From Desulfuromonas sp. (GTDB lineage: Bacteria; Desulfobacterota; Desulfuromonadia; Desulfuromonadales; Geopsychrobacteraceae), in assembly GCA_002869695.1 (NCBI GenBank), contig PKUD01000204.1, positions 91,580-155,579 of the forward strand: 64,000 bases of DNA. Reading direction: 5' to 3'. Under the pieces are notes generated by a model, which saw nothing but the letters and a program-made list of their open reading frames with translations, was not told the origin of the DNA and did no database searches. Of this stretch, positions 40,439 to 49,151 are shown in pieces (the first letter of the stretch is position 1; every line of letters begins with the position of its first letter). A program made the translations under genes and the position numbers.

Positions 40439-41015
40439 TCCGGTGCAGCTGGAGCAGGTTCGCCAGCGGGTTTTTCTGGCTCTGTTTATTGCCCTGGCAG
40501 TCACCCTGAACGCCGTCGAGTACCTGCTGCCCAGTCCGCTCCCCTGGTTCCGCTTCGGGCTGGCCAACATCCTGACCGTGACGGCCCTTTACCTGTACGG
40601 GTCACGGGCGGCCTGGACCGTGGCTCTGAGCCGGATTCTGATCGGCAGCCTGCTGCTCGGCACCCTGTTCTCTCCCGGTTTCCTGCTGTCCCTGTCCGGA
40701 GGGCTCTTGGCAACCTTATTGATGACCTCCTCATTTCAATTGCTCGGGTCGCGGATCGGGCCGGTCGGGGTTTCTGTCCTCGGTGCCTTGGGGCATGCGG
40801 GCGGACAGCTGCTGATCGCCTGGTTGCTGATTGTCCAGCATCCTTCAATCTGGCTGATGTTGCCGTTTTTCCTGCTCTTTTCCCTGATCAGTGGTATGAT
40901 TAACGGGCTGGCGGCTGACATGCTGCTGGATTTTTTGCTAAAACATGAGGCGTTTGCCCGGCATAAGACAACGCGGGAGTTCCCCTCCCAGACCTCAGGC
41001 TCAGACGTGACATGA
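40419..41015 (+). CDS. Gx transporter family protein (heptaprenyl diphosphate synthase component I-like)
   Basis: 198 aa, five to six hydrophobic helices (about 18-40, 45-70, 75-100, 105-130, 135-170). It contains PLPWFRFGLANILTVTALYLYG and LGALGHAGGQLLIAWLLI, typical of the Gx family (ECF S-component-like fold). It is likely a small-substrate uptake protein in the apbE set; the substrate is not known. ATG 40419 has GAGGGAG upstream and overlaps the NusG-II gene end. Confidence 0.85.
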   Translation: MTSSAVDPVQLEQVRQRVFLALFIALAVTLNAVEYLLPSPLPWFRFGLANILTVTALYLYGSRAAWTVALSRILIGSLLLGTLFSPGFLLSLSGGLLATLLMTSSFQLLGSRIGPVGVSVLGALGHAGGQLLIAWLLIVQHPSIWLMLPFFLLFSLISGMINGLAADMLLDFLLKHEAFARHKTTREFPSQTSGSDVT

Positions 41016-42610
41016 CTTTTGAACAGGTACTTCCCTATCTCGTTCCTCCTCTGCTCGGCGCACTGATCGGCTATGTGACCAACTATATCGCCATCCGGAT
41101 GCTGTTTCGACCGCTCAAGGCCTGGCGTTTGCTGGGACTGCGGGTACCGATGACGCCGGGAATTATTCCTGCCAAGCGGGGTGAACTGGCGCGTAAAATG
41201 GGGGAAATGGTTGGAGAGCACCTGCTCACGGCGGACGATGTTGGCAGTGCCCTGGAAAAAGAGGGGGTACGTCGCGAGTTACGGACTGCGGTGACCGAAA
41301 AGCTCGGCCGGTTTCTCGATCGCGATCTCGGCCCGCTTGAATCACTGATCCCGGACCGGTTCCGGAGGCGCTTCCGTGAGCTTGTTGATCTGTTACGCTG
41401 GAAAACGATCAAGCTGGTGTTCGATTACCTGGAGAGCGATTCCTTCGAGCGGAAATTGCGCGACTACCTGCAGCGCGAGGGGGACAAGTTGTTGGCGCGC
41501 GACCTCTCAAGCTACCTGACCCCGGAACGTTATCGTGATCTGCAGAGTCACCTGGACCACAAGGTGGCGCAATACTTTGGTTCGCCTGCCGTTGCCGGGG
41601 CCGTCGGGACCTTTGTCGATCGAAAAACAGAGGCCTGGGTTGCCAGTGACCGGCCGTTGCGCGAACTGCTTCCCGCAGATCTATACGAGCTGATCCTGAC
41701 CCAGCTGGAACGCGAACTGCCGCCGCTGGTCGAGAAGTTCGGCGGGATGCTCTATGATCCGGATTTCCGGGCCCGTCTGGTAGATAAGGGGAAAAAGGCG
41801 ATCGACTCCTTCCTCGACTCGCTGGGAGGTCTGGCCGGTCTGTTGAGTGGATTTATCAACCTCGACAAGCTTTACGACAAAATCCCTGAGTTTCTAGACA
41901 AGGCGGGGGATGAAATCGCCGGCTGGCTCAAGGAGGAGAAGACCCAGCAGCAATTGGCAACCATGTTGCGTGAGCGGGTCGATACGCTGCTCGAGCGCTC
42001 TCTTGCCGATTACCTGGAAACCCTTCCGTACGAAAAGGTTGCCGGGGTGCGTCGCTTTGTCCGCGAGCAGGCGATCAGCATGGTTCAATCGCGCCGTGCT
42101 GCTGAGACGATGGTCAGTTTGGCCGAGGGGGCCATTGACCGGATCAAGGACCGTTCATTTGAAAGCCTGCTCCGCGAGGCACTGCCGGAAGAGGGTGTGA
42201 CCAAGGTTCGCCGGCAGTTGGCCGACAACCTGCTGAGCCTGCTTCGCTCACAGCAGGCCCGTCAGGCTTTGGAGACGGTTCTGCTGGAGCAGAGTGAAGA
42301 GTGGATTTATCGGCGGCCGCTCGGCCTGCTTTCCGCCCGGCTTCCCGCTGATCTGCGCCGTGAACTGGAAAGCGGACTTTGTCAGGCGGTCGAAGATGTG
42401 CTGAAAAAGGAAGCTCCGCGGCTGGTTGAAACCCTCAACGTGCGACGGATGGTCGAAGAGAAGGTGAATGGCCTTGACCTGCTGGAAGTGGAGGGGCTGC
42501 TGATGGGGATAATGAAAGAGCAGTTTAAGTACATCAACCTGTTTGGCGCCCTGCTCGGTTTTATTATCGGCACGCTCAACCTGCTCGCCTTACAGCTGTT
42601 GTCGCACTGA
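41012..42610 (+). CDS. DUF445 family membrane protein
   Basis: 532 aa. The N-terminal LVPPLLGALIGYVTNYIAIRMLFRP is the DUF445 signature, with helices at both ends (about 7-25 and 505-528) and a long helical region between them rich in charged residues. Such proteins (YheB-like) have no known function. It overlaps the Gx gene by 4 bases. Confidence 0.9.
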   Translation: MTFEQVLPYLVPPLLGALIGYVTNYIAIRMLFRPLKAWRLLGLRVPMTPGIIPAKRGELARKMGEMVGEHLLTADDVGSALEKEGVRRELRTAVTEKLGRFLDRDLGPLESLIPDRFRRRFRELVDLLRWKTIKLVFDYLESDSFERKLRDYLQREGDKLLARDLSSYLTPERYRDLQSHLDHKVAQYFGSPAVAGAVGTFVDRKTEAWVASDRPLRELLPADLYELILTQLERELPPLVEKFGGMLYDPDFRARLVDKGKKAIDSFLDSLGGLAGLLSGFINLDKLYDKIPEFLDKAGDEIAGWLKEEKTQQQLATMLRERVDTLLERSLADYLETLPYEKVAGVRRFVREQAISMVQSRRAAETMVSLAEGAIDRIKDRSFESLLREALPEEGVTKVRRQLADNLLSLLRSQQARQALETVLLEQSEEWIYRRPLGLLSARLPADLRRELESGLCQAVEDVLKKEAPRLVETLNVRRMVEEKVNGLDLLEVEGLLMGIMKEQFKYINLFGALLGFIIGTLNLLALQLLSH

Positions 42611-42652
42611 CCTTCTGATGGTCTGCTGTTGACCACTCGGAAAGGAGGAACA

Positions 42653-43543
42653 ATGCCTCTCAACATGGATGACGAACTGACTGCCCAGCTGCGGCGGGTT
42701 CTCGCCTCCGTGGAACAGCTGTTGCCCAAGGCCATCGGTCCTATCGACTGGGGGCGGACGCTGGCGGCAAACTGGCGACGTCATTCTTTCGCCGGGTACC
42801 TCGAGGCGGTTGATGAGCTTGACCCGGTACAGCTGGCTGATTTGCTCGGGATTGAACGGCAGAAGCAGGTTCTTGACGAGAACACCCGCCAGTTTGTCCG
42901 CGGTTTTCCGTCGAACAATGTCCTGCTCTGGGGGAGCAGGGGTACAGGCAAATCTTCGCTGGTGCGGGCGCTGTTGAATACCTACGCTGCCCAGGGCCTG
43001 CGGGTGATCCAGGTAGACAAGGACGACCTGATTTATCTGCCTGATATCTTTGCCGCGATCAAGGGACAGCCTTACCGGTTTGTTTTTCTCTGCGATGACC
43101 TCTCCTTCGAGCCCGGCGAATCGAGCTACAAGATGCTCAAGAGTGCTCTGGATGGTTCGGTCTACGCGGCACCTGAGAACGTCCGTTTCTACGTGACCTC
43201 GAACCGTCGTTATCTGCTGCCGGAGTACGAAACCGACAACCTGGGCTTCAAAATGGTCAACAACGACCTCCATCCCGGTGAGGGGGTGGAGGAAAAGAGT
43301 TCCCTGTCCGATCGCTTCGGCCTCTGGGTTGCTTTTCATCGGTTCAGCCAGGATCAGTACCTGGAACTGGTGCGCCAGACCATCGCCCGCTTCTGCGAGG
43401 AGAGTGGCCTGGCCCCGGTCTGGGATGTTACACTGGAGCAGGCCGCGATAAAATGGTCCCATGACAAGAGTAAACGCTGCGGGCGCACGGCCCTGCAGTT
43501 TGCCCGTTATTGGGTGGGGCAGGAACTGTTGAGAAGGAGCTGA
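42653..43543 (+). CDS. DUF815 family AAA ATPase
   Basis: 296 aa. Walker A is LLWGSRGTGKSSLVRAL (about 91-107), Walker B FVFLCDDLSFE (about 142-152), sensor region FYVTSNRRYLLPE, and arginine-containing SLSDRFGLW. These are the AAA-type core of the DUF815/YifB-unrelated family. It binds ATP; the target is unknown. ATG 42653 follows AAAGGAGG. Confidence 0.9.
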   Translation: MPLNMDDELTAQLRRVLASVEQLLPKAIGPIDWGRTLAANWRRHSFAGYLEAVDELDPVQLADLLGIERQKQVLDENTRQFVRGFPSNNVLLWGSRGTGKSSLVRALLNTYAAQGLRVIQVDKDDLIYLPDIFAAIKGQPYRFVFLCDDLSFEPGESSYKMLKSALDGSVYAAPENVRFYVTSNRRYLLPEYETDNLGFKMVNNDLHPGEGVEEKSSLSDRFGLWVAFHRFSQDQYLELVRQTIARFCEESGLAPVWDVTLEQAAIKWSHDKSKRCGRTALQFARYWVGQELLRRS

Positions 43544-43546
43544 TTT

Positions 43547-44002
43547 ATGCAACAGGCAACGTTTGCCGGTGGCTGTTTCTGGGGGGTCGAAGAGGCGTTC
43601 CGCAAACTGGACGGGGTTACCTCCACGGCCGCCGGATATATGGGCGGAACGACCGAACATCCAACCTATGAACAGGTCTGCAGCGGCGAGACCGGCCATG
43701 CCGAAGTGGTGCAGCTGGAGTTCGATCCGAACCGGATCAGTTATCAGCAGTTGCTGGATGCCTTCTGGGGGATGCACAACCCGACCAGCCTCAACTACCA
43801 GGGACCGGATATCGGCACCCAGTATCGGACGGTTATTTTCTATCACAGCGAGGAGCAGCGGCAACAGGCGGAACAGGCCGTAGCGGGACTTGATGCCTCC
43901 GGCCGGTTCCTGTCACCTGTGGTTACGGAAATTGTTCCGGCAGAGATCTTCTGGCGGGCCGAGGACTATCACCAGTGTTATCTTTCACGCGGGTTACGTT
44001 GA
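43547..44002 (+). CDS. msrA: Peptide-methionine (S)-S-oxide reductase MsrA
   Basis: 151 aa. The catalytic motif [11 protein letters not shown] is at residues 8-18 (Cys10), followed by [32 protein letters not shown] and [27 protein letters not shown]. It repairs oxidised methionine. The C-terminus YHQCYL holds the possible resolving Cys. It starts 3 bases after the DUF815 gene. Confidence 0.95.
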   Translation: MQQATFAGGCFWGVEEAFRKLDGVTSTAAGYMGGTTEHPTYEQVCSGETGHAEVVQLEFDPNRISYQQLLDAFWGMHNPTSLNYQGPDIGTQYRTVIFYHSEEQRQQAEQAVAGLDASGRFLSPVVTEIVPAEIFWRAEDYHQCYLSRGLR

Positions 44003-44092
44003 GCTGATCGTATCCACCCGAACTGAAAGAGAGGCCTTGTTATCCCCCCGTTCCGCTCTGCCCGACTCCTGAATCTAAATGCGCTGCTCCAG

Positions 44093-44848
44093 GTGAGCGC
44101 ATTTGTCGTGCTGTTGGCCGGTGCGGTCTGGTTGCTGGCTGAAGGGGCGGCGTCGCTCGGCTACAACTGGCAATGGGTCAGAATCCCCCGCTATCTCTAT
44201 AGCTCGGGTCCCGAGGGGCTGCAGGCCGGACCGCTGCTCAAGGGTCTTGGGCTGACCCTGCAGATTTCTGCGCTCAGCCTCGTGCTGTCACTGCTGATCG
44301 GTTTGACCACCGCCCTGTTCCGTCTTTCTGCCAGCCCGGTTGCCCGCGGACTGGCGTTTGTCTATCTGGAGCTGATCCGCAATACCCCGCTGCTGATCCA
44401 GATCTTTATCATCTATTTCGTTATGGCGCCGATCCTGGATCTGGAGCGGTTTGCATCAGCGGTGCTGGCGCTGAGCCTGTTTGAAGGGGCCTACGCGTCA
44501 GAAATCATCCGCGCAGGGATTCTCGGTATCCCCCGCGGTCAGTGGGAAGCCGGAGCCTCCCTCGGTATGAACCGCCCCCAGAACTACCGGTATATTGTTC
44601 TGCCGCAGGCGTTCAGGCAGATGGCGCCACCGCTGACCAGTCAGGGAATCTCGCTGATCAAAGATTCCGCGCTGGTTTCCACTATCGCAATTTACGATCT
44701 GACCATGCAGGGGCAGCAGATCGTTGCCGAGACCTTTTTAACCTTCGAAGTCTGGTTCACAGTGGCCGCCATCTATCTCGCCTTGACTCTCAGCCTGTCG
44801 GCTCTGGTCAAGCTCCTGGAGTGGCGCCTGGCAGATTACAAGATATAA
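44093..44848 (+). CDS. Polar amino-acid ABC transporter permease (first of two)
   Basis: 251 aa from GTG 44093. Several membrane helices and the EAA loop FEGAYASEIIRAGILGIPRGQWEAGASLGM (about 130-160) mark the HisM/GlnP family. No ribosome site lies before GTG 44093. The frame stays open upstream, and the residues IPPFRSARLLNLNALLQ before it align with the second permease's N-terminus. Codon 44039-44041 is GTT, six bases after AGAGAGG, where a GTG start would fit. So the true start is probably 44039, apparently lost by a G-to-T change. Confidence 0.88.
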   Translation: MSAFVVLLAGAVWLLAEGAASLGYNWQWVRIPRYLYSSGPEGLQAGPLLKGLGLTLQISALSLVLSLLIGLTTALFRLSASPVARGLAFVYLELIRNTPLLIQIFIIYFVMAPILDLERFASAVLALSLFEGAYASEIIRAGILGIPRGQWEAGASLGMNRPQNYRYIVLPQAFRQMAPPLTSQGISLIKDSALVSTIAIYDLTMQGQQIVAETFLTFEVWFTVAAIYLALTLSLSALVKLLEWRLADYKI

Positions 44849-44879
44849 TTGGACTCACTTTTTTTACAAGGAGGTTGTC

Positions 44880-45704
44880 ATGAAAGCATGCTTGAACCTG
44901 ATCCTGCTACTTGTTCTAACCCTGTCAGCCACAAATCTCCCGGCGGCTGAGGTCCGCCAGGAGTTGATCCAGCAAAGCACACTGGAACAGGTGATCAGTA
45001 AAAATCGTCTGCGGATCGGTTTTTCCACCTTTGTCCCCTGGGCGATGAAGGATAAAAAGGGCGAATTTATCGGCTATGAAATTGAGGTTGCCCGGCGCCT
45101 GGCGGAAGACATGGGAGTCGAGGCTCAGTTTGTTCCGACCAAGTGGTCCGGGATCATCCCTGCCCTGCTGACCGGCAAGTTCGATGTGATTATCGGCGGG
45201 ATGGGGATCACCCCGGAACGGAATATCAAGGTCAACTTCACCACTCCCTATGAATATTCGGGGATGTCGATGGTTGCCGGGCTGAAGAGGGTGCCGGGGA
45301 AAACCTCTCTGGTGGAATTCAACACCCCCCAGACCAGGATTGTTGCCCGCATCGGCACCACAGCCGCCGCAGCTGCACAGAGATATCTGCCTGCTGCCGA
45401 TATCCGATTGTTCGATGACGAAGGCCAGGCGTTGCAGGAGGTTCTCAACGGCCGGGCCGACGCTATGGTCGCCTCCCAGCCGTTTCCCGAGTTTCAGACC
45501 CTCAAGTATCAGGACAAGCTGTACCTGCCGCTGGCCGGGGAGACCTTTACCAAAGAGCCGATCGGTTTTGCCATCCGCAAAGAAGATGCTGATTTCCTCA
45601 ACTATCTGAACAACTGGATCATGGTGCGGAGCCTTGACGGCTGGTTGCTGGAGCGCTATCGCTACTGGTTCACCACCCAGGACTGGAAAGCTCAGGTGGA
45701 GTAG
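44880..45704 (+). CDS. Amino-acid ABC transporter substrate-binding protein
   Basis: 274 aa. Signal peptide of about 23 residues (ending PAA), then the type-3 solute-binding pattern: RIGFSTFVPWAMKDKKGEFIGYEIEVARRLAEDMG, LLTGKFDVIIGGMGITPER and ARIGTTAAAAAQRY. It presents polar amino acids to the flanking permeases. ATG 44880 follows AAGGAGG. It lies between two permease genes. Confidence 0.92.
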   Translation: MKACLNLILLLVLTLSATNLPAAEVRQELIQQSTLEQVISKNRLRIGFSTFVPWAMKDKKGEFIGYEIEVARRLAEDMGVEAQFVPTKWSGIIPALLTGKFDVIIGGMGITPERNIKVNFTTPYEYSGMSMVAGLKRVPGKTSLVEFNTPQTRIVARIGTTAAAAAQRYLPAADIRLFDDEGQALQEVLNGRADAMVASQPFPEFQTLKYQDKLYLPLAGETFTKEPIGFAIRKEDADFLNYLNNWIMVRSLDGWLLERYRYWFTTQDWKAQVE

Positions 45705-45708
45705 CCGC

Positions 45709-46593
45709 TTGCTGCCGACCAACAACAAGCGCTGGTCGCTGTTTGACGGGGTTCTGCTCCTGCTGATCGCCGTTGCGTTTGGTTACCTCGGCTACCGGGT
45801 TGAAGCAGGACTGGAATACCGCTGGAACTGGCAGGTTATCCCCCAGTACCTGTTCCGCTACGATGCCGAAACCGGCGGCTGGGTACCGAACCTGCTGGTT
45901 CAGGGCCTGCTGACAACCATCCGGCTGAGCTTCTGGAGTTTGCTGCTCGCCTTGCCGATCGGGCTGCTGGCCGGGTTGCTGCGGGTCAGTCAGTATTTAT
46001 TCAACCGGACCGCAGGCGGCTGGTATGTCAACCTGTTCCGCAACATGCCGCCGCTGGTGCTGGTGCTGATCTGTTATTATTTTATCAGTGATCAGATCCT
46101 GCCCCGGCTCGCAATAGTCGACCAGCTCTACGCAGCGCCACAGTCGCTGCAGCATTTGACCGGCCTGCTGCTGGCACCTGTGGATCAAATCGAGGTGTTC
46201 CTTGCCGCGGTGGCAACTCTTGCCCTTTACGAAGGTGCCTACATAGGCGAGATCGTCCGCGCCGGAATTAATTCGGTGGAAAGCGGGCAGTGGCAGGCAG
46301 CTCGAGCCCTCGGCATGCGGCGCTGGCAGCTCCTGCGCCATATCGTCCTCCCCCAGGCCTACCGACGGATGATTCCTCCTCTGGCCGGTCAGTTTATTTC
46401 AACGATCAAGGACTCAGCCATCGTTTCGGTGATCTCGTTACAGGAGTTGACCTTTCAGGGGATGGAGCTGATGGCCGCCACCTATCTCACTTTTGAAGTC
46501 TGGATCAGTGTGGCAGTCCTCTATTTCCTCTTGACCTATAGCTGTTCCCGGTTGGCGGGAATGATGGAAGTCCGCTTGCGACAGATTCATTAA
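45709..46593 (+). CDS. Polar amino-acid ABC transporter permease (second of two)
   Basis: 294 aa from TTG 45709 (AGGTGGAG seven bases upstream). Membrane helices at about 14-32, 62-85, 100-125 and further, with the EAA loop YEGAYIGEIVRAGINSVESGQWQAARALGM (about 185-214). It pairs with the permease at 44093. No ATP-binding subunit gene accompanies the three, so the ATPase must be encoded elsewhere. Confidence 0.92.
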   Translation: MLPTNNKRWSLFDGVLLLLIAVAFGYLGYRVEAGLEYRWNWQVIPQYLFRYDAETGGWVPNLLVQGLLTTIRLSFWSLLLALPIGLLAGLLRVSQYLFNRTAGGWYVNLFRNMPPLVLVLICYYFISDQILPRLAIVDQLYAAPQSLQHLTGLLLAPVDQIEVFLAAVATLALYEGAYIGEIVRAGINSVESGQWQAARALGMRRWQLLRHIVLPQAYRRMIPPLAGQFISTIKDSAIVSVISLQELTFQGMELMAATYLTFEVWISVAVLYFLLTYSCSRLAGMMEVRLRQIH

Positions 46594-46619
46594 TCCTCTA
46601 CAGAGCAGGGAGGCACGGG

Positions 46620-47408
46620 ATGAACGGCTTGCTGTCGGCAGTTTTTGTCCTCTGTCTGCTGAGTGGCTGTGCCGTTCAGGGGCATGACCGGTTGTGGGGA
46701 GAGGCTGCCAGTATTTCCCCTGGCTGGCAGCGTCTGGGGGATTCCTTCGTTGTGGCCGTCCGCTCTCCCGGGACCTGGCTGCCTATCGCCGGCGCCCTGG
46801 TTTTTCAGCTTGATGACTGGGATGCCGAAGTTAGCGACTGGGCCAGTCGGCAGACACCAGTTTTCGGTTCGATCGAGACAGCTGACGAGCGGAGCACCGA
46901 TCTGGCGAATCTGAGTCAGAATATTTATTATCTGACGGCATTGCTGGTGCCCAGCGGGAAGGCCCCGCAGCAGTGGTCGATGAACAAACTGAAAGGGCTG
47001 GCGGTCGGTTTTGCCGCCAGCGAATCGGTCAGCTTGACCACCGATCTGCTGAAGGAGGAAACGGCGCGCGCGCGTCCCAACGCGGCAAACCGGAAAAGTT
47101 TCACCTCGGGCCACGCCTCCAGGGCGGCCACTTTCGCGACCCTGGCCTCCGCAAATCTTGACTTTCTTCCAGTGTCAGGCAGTGCAACTACGTTGTCCAG
47201 AACCGGCATTTACGGGCTGGCGGCGGCCACCGCCTGGGCCCGGGTCGAGGCGAGGATGCATTATCCCTCGGACGTGCTGGCCGGGGCAGCGCTGGCTCAC
47301 TTTTTGAGTCTTTTTTTCCATAACGCGTTCCTCGCGGAAGGTCCGCTGCCCACCCAGGTCGAGTTATCGAAAAATATGGCTTTTTTACGCGTTTCATGGC
47401 CCTATTGA
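46620..47408 (+). CDS. PAP2-family phosphatase, predicted lipoprotein
   Basis: 262 aa. Lipobox LLSGC at the end of a short signal (Cys at about 17). PAP2 motifs: KEETARARPN (K-x6-RP), TSGHAS and RVEARMHYPSDVLAG (R-x5-H-x3-D), all in the second half. Family members dephosphorylate lipid phosphates such as undecaprenyl pyrophosphate or phosphatidate. The lipid anchor would place it in the periplasm or outer membrane. Confidence 0.88.
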   Translation: MNGLLSAVFVLCLLSGCAVQGHDRLWGEAASISPGWQRLGDSFVVAVRSPGTWLPIAGALVFQLDDWDAEVSDWASRQTPVFGSIETADERSTDLANLSQNIYYLTALLVPSGKAPQQWSMNKLKGLAVGFAASESVSLTTDLLKEETARARPNAANRKSFTSGHASRAATFATLASANLDFLPVSGSATTLSRTGIYGLAAATAWARVEARMHYPSDVLAGAALAHFLSLFFHNAFLAEGPLPTQVELSKNMAFLRVSWPY

Positions 47409-47452
47409 AAAGACAGGGCTGCTTTAGAGAGCCTCTTTTTTCGAAAGGCGGG

Positions 47453-47926
47453 ATGATGAAAATAAGTACTTTTTTTCTGATGTTCGCTCTGATGCTGCTT
47501 GCCTCCGGGTGTGCCATGCTGCAGCCGGGGTTCGAAACACCTGACGTGCGGGTGACCTCATTCCGGATCTTGCCGTCCGAGAGCATCGCCCCCCGTTTTG
47601 AAATCGGCTTGCATGTGATCAACCCGAACCGGGCGGCACTGCAACTGGAAGGGCTGAGTTACAGTGTTGAACTTGAAGGGCTTAAGGTGATCAGCGGGGT
47701 GACCCGTGACCTGCCGGTCATTGAGGGGTACGGATCGGGGGATGTGGTTCTGCAGGCGTCAGCCGACCTGCTTAACAGTTTAAACCTTTTGGCTGATCTG
47801 ATGTCCCGCCCCCGCGAGACTGTTGGCTATGCGTTGAACGCCAAGCTGGATGTCGGGGCTTTGCTGCCGAGTATCCGAATCAACCAAACCGGGGTGATCG
47901 CCCTGCAGCCACCGAAAACTCAGTAG
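47453..47926 (+). CDS. LEA14-like (WHy domain) lipoprotein
   Basis: 157 aa (156 from ATG 47456). The signal ends in LLASGC, a strong lipobox. The rest is one beta-sandwich of the LEA type 2/WHy type: VRVTSFRILPSESIAPRFEIGLHVINPNRAALQLEGLSYSVEL. Members are linked to stress tolerance; the role in bacteria is unclear. It ends two bases before a convergent kinase gene. Confidence 0.8.
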   Translation: MMKISTFFLMFALMLLASGCAMLQPGFETPDVRVTSFRILPSESIAPRFEIGLHVINPNRAALQLEGLSYSVELEGLKVISGVTRDLPVIEGYGSGDVVLQASADLLNSLNLLADLMSRPRETVGYALNAKLDVGALLPSIRINQTGVIALQPPKTQ

Positions 47927-47927
47927 T

Positions 47928-48989
47928 TCAGGCCGGGGAGGCGTCAGCCATCTCGATCCAAAACGTACAGCCTCCTCCCGGAGTCTCTTCCAGCCACGCT
48001 TTGCCCCCGTAAGCCCGGCTGATCTTCTGGACAATCGCTAGGCCGATACCGGTGCCCCGGACCTTACCGCTTGTCGATCCCCGGAAAAAAGGATCAAAAA
48101 TGTTGTCTCGATCCTTTTGCGGGATTCCCGACCCGTGATCACGGACGTAAAGCGAGGTGCCTGTTTCGTGACGATCTCCCCCAACCTCTATGCAGTTGTT
48201 GTGCTGGCCGGCGTGAATAATCGCGTTGCCGATCAGATTGTTAAACACCTGCATCAAAAACGTTTCAGGGACATGAAGGCTGGGAAGCTGAGTGGCCCGG
48301 AGAGATACCCCGGCCGCCGTAAGCTGTTGTTCCTTCTCGAAACCGATCCTTGTTATCAGCCCGTTGAGATCAACCGGTTGCTCAGGCCGTTCGAGGTTGC
48401 CTGCGGTTGCCAGCGAGAGGAGGGCTTCCATCGTAGCTAGCATCCCCTCTCCTGCTTGTTCGATCCGCCATAGCGCATCCAAGCTTGTTGCGTCGAGGGT
48501 CTCTCCGGAGTGGTTGCGGAGGTAGTCGGTAAAGCCGATGATGGTTGCTAAGGGCGTGCGCAGGTCATGCGAAACGGTATAGACGAAAGCTTCCAGTTCA
48601 CGATTGGTTGCTTTGAGGCGCTCCTCGAGGTGCTTCTGATGGGTGATATCACGAATCGTCGTGTGATACGTTCCGTCCGGCATTTTTTTGCTGTTCATGC
48701 TGATGGGGACTGTGGAGCCGTCCTTGCGGCTGAGCAGGCGTTCGGTCTGAACCTCTTTTCCGGCATTGATAAGGTCGAAGCGAAGAGGGGAGCGCTTTTG
48801 CTCCTCAGCTGAAAAGAGAACTCTGATGCTCTGGCCGAGCAGCTCTTTCCGCGAATAACCACTCAGTGCTGTCGCTCTGCGGTTGGCATCGGTGATATCG
48901 CCTGAAGAATCCCCAGTCAGGATTGCATCCGCGGCGAGATCAAAAAGGAGTTTATATCGTGGTTCGCTTTGCGGTGAATTTGGCATCAT
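47928..48989 (-). CDS. PAS-domain sensor histidine kinase
   Basis: 353 aa. PAS domain at about 8-118 (ILTGDSSGDITDANRRATALSGYSRKELLG), HisKA with SHDLRTPLATIIGF (phospho-His141), and an HATPase domain with NLIGNAIIHAG, VRDHGSGIP and GTGIGLAIVQKI. No membrane helix, so it is cytoplasmic. No response regulator is next to it; the partner is unknown. It is convergent with the LEA lipoprotein gene. Confidence 0.93.
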   Translation of the reverse strand: MMPNSPQSEPRYKLLFDLAADAILTGDSSGDITDANRRATALSGYSRKELLGQSIRVLFSAEEQKRSPLRFDLINAGKEVQTERLLSRKDGSTVPISMNSKKMPDGTYHTTIRDITHQKHLEERLKATNRELEAFVYTVSHDLRTPLATIIGFTDYLRNHSGETLDATSLDALWRIEQAGEGMLATMEALLSLATAGNLERPEQPVDLNGLITRIGFEKEQQLTAAGVSLRATQLPSLHVPETFLMQVFNNLIGNAIIHAGQHNNCIEVGGDRHETGTSLYVRDHGSGIPQKDRDNIFDPFFRGSTSGKVRGTGIGLAIVQKISRAYGGKAWLEETPGGGCTFWIEMADASPA

Positions 48990-49090
48990 CCTCCGGCTGC
49001 GCGTTTCGGAAAAGGGTGAGTAATAACAAACGATTCCAGTCTAGCGATAATTGACTAGGCAGGTCAAGATATCTGTCTTTCACAGCGCGT

Positions 49091-49124
49091 AAAAAAAGGG
49101 CCCTTTCCATAACAAGGGCCCTTT
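49091..49124 (-). terminator. Terminator of the liv/ior operon
   Basis: On the minus strand AAAGGGCCCTT, eight bases, AAGGGCCCTTT forms an eleven-base-pair stem followed by T. It lies 27 bases past the livK stop. GGGCCC is itself palindromic. Confidence 0.9.
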
Positions 49125-49151
49125 CCGTCAATCTGTGTGAGGGAGGATGGA

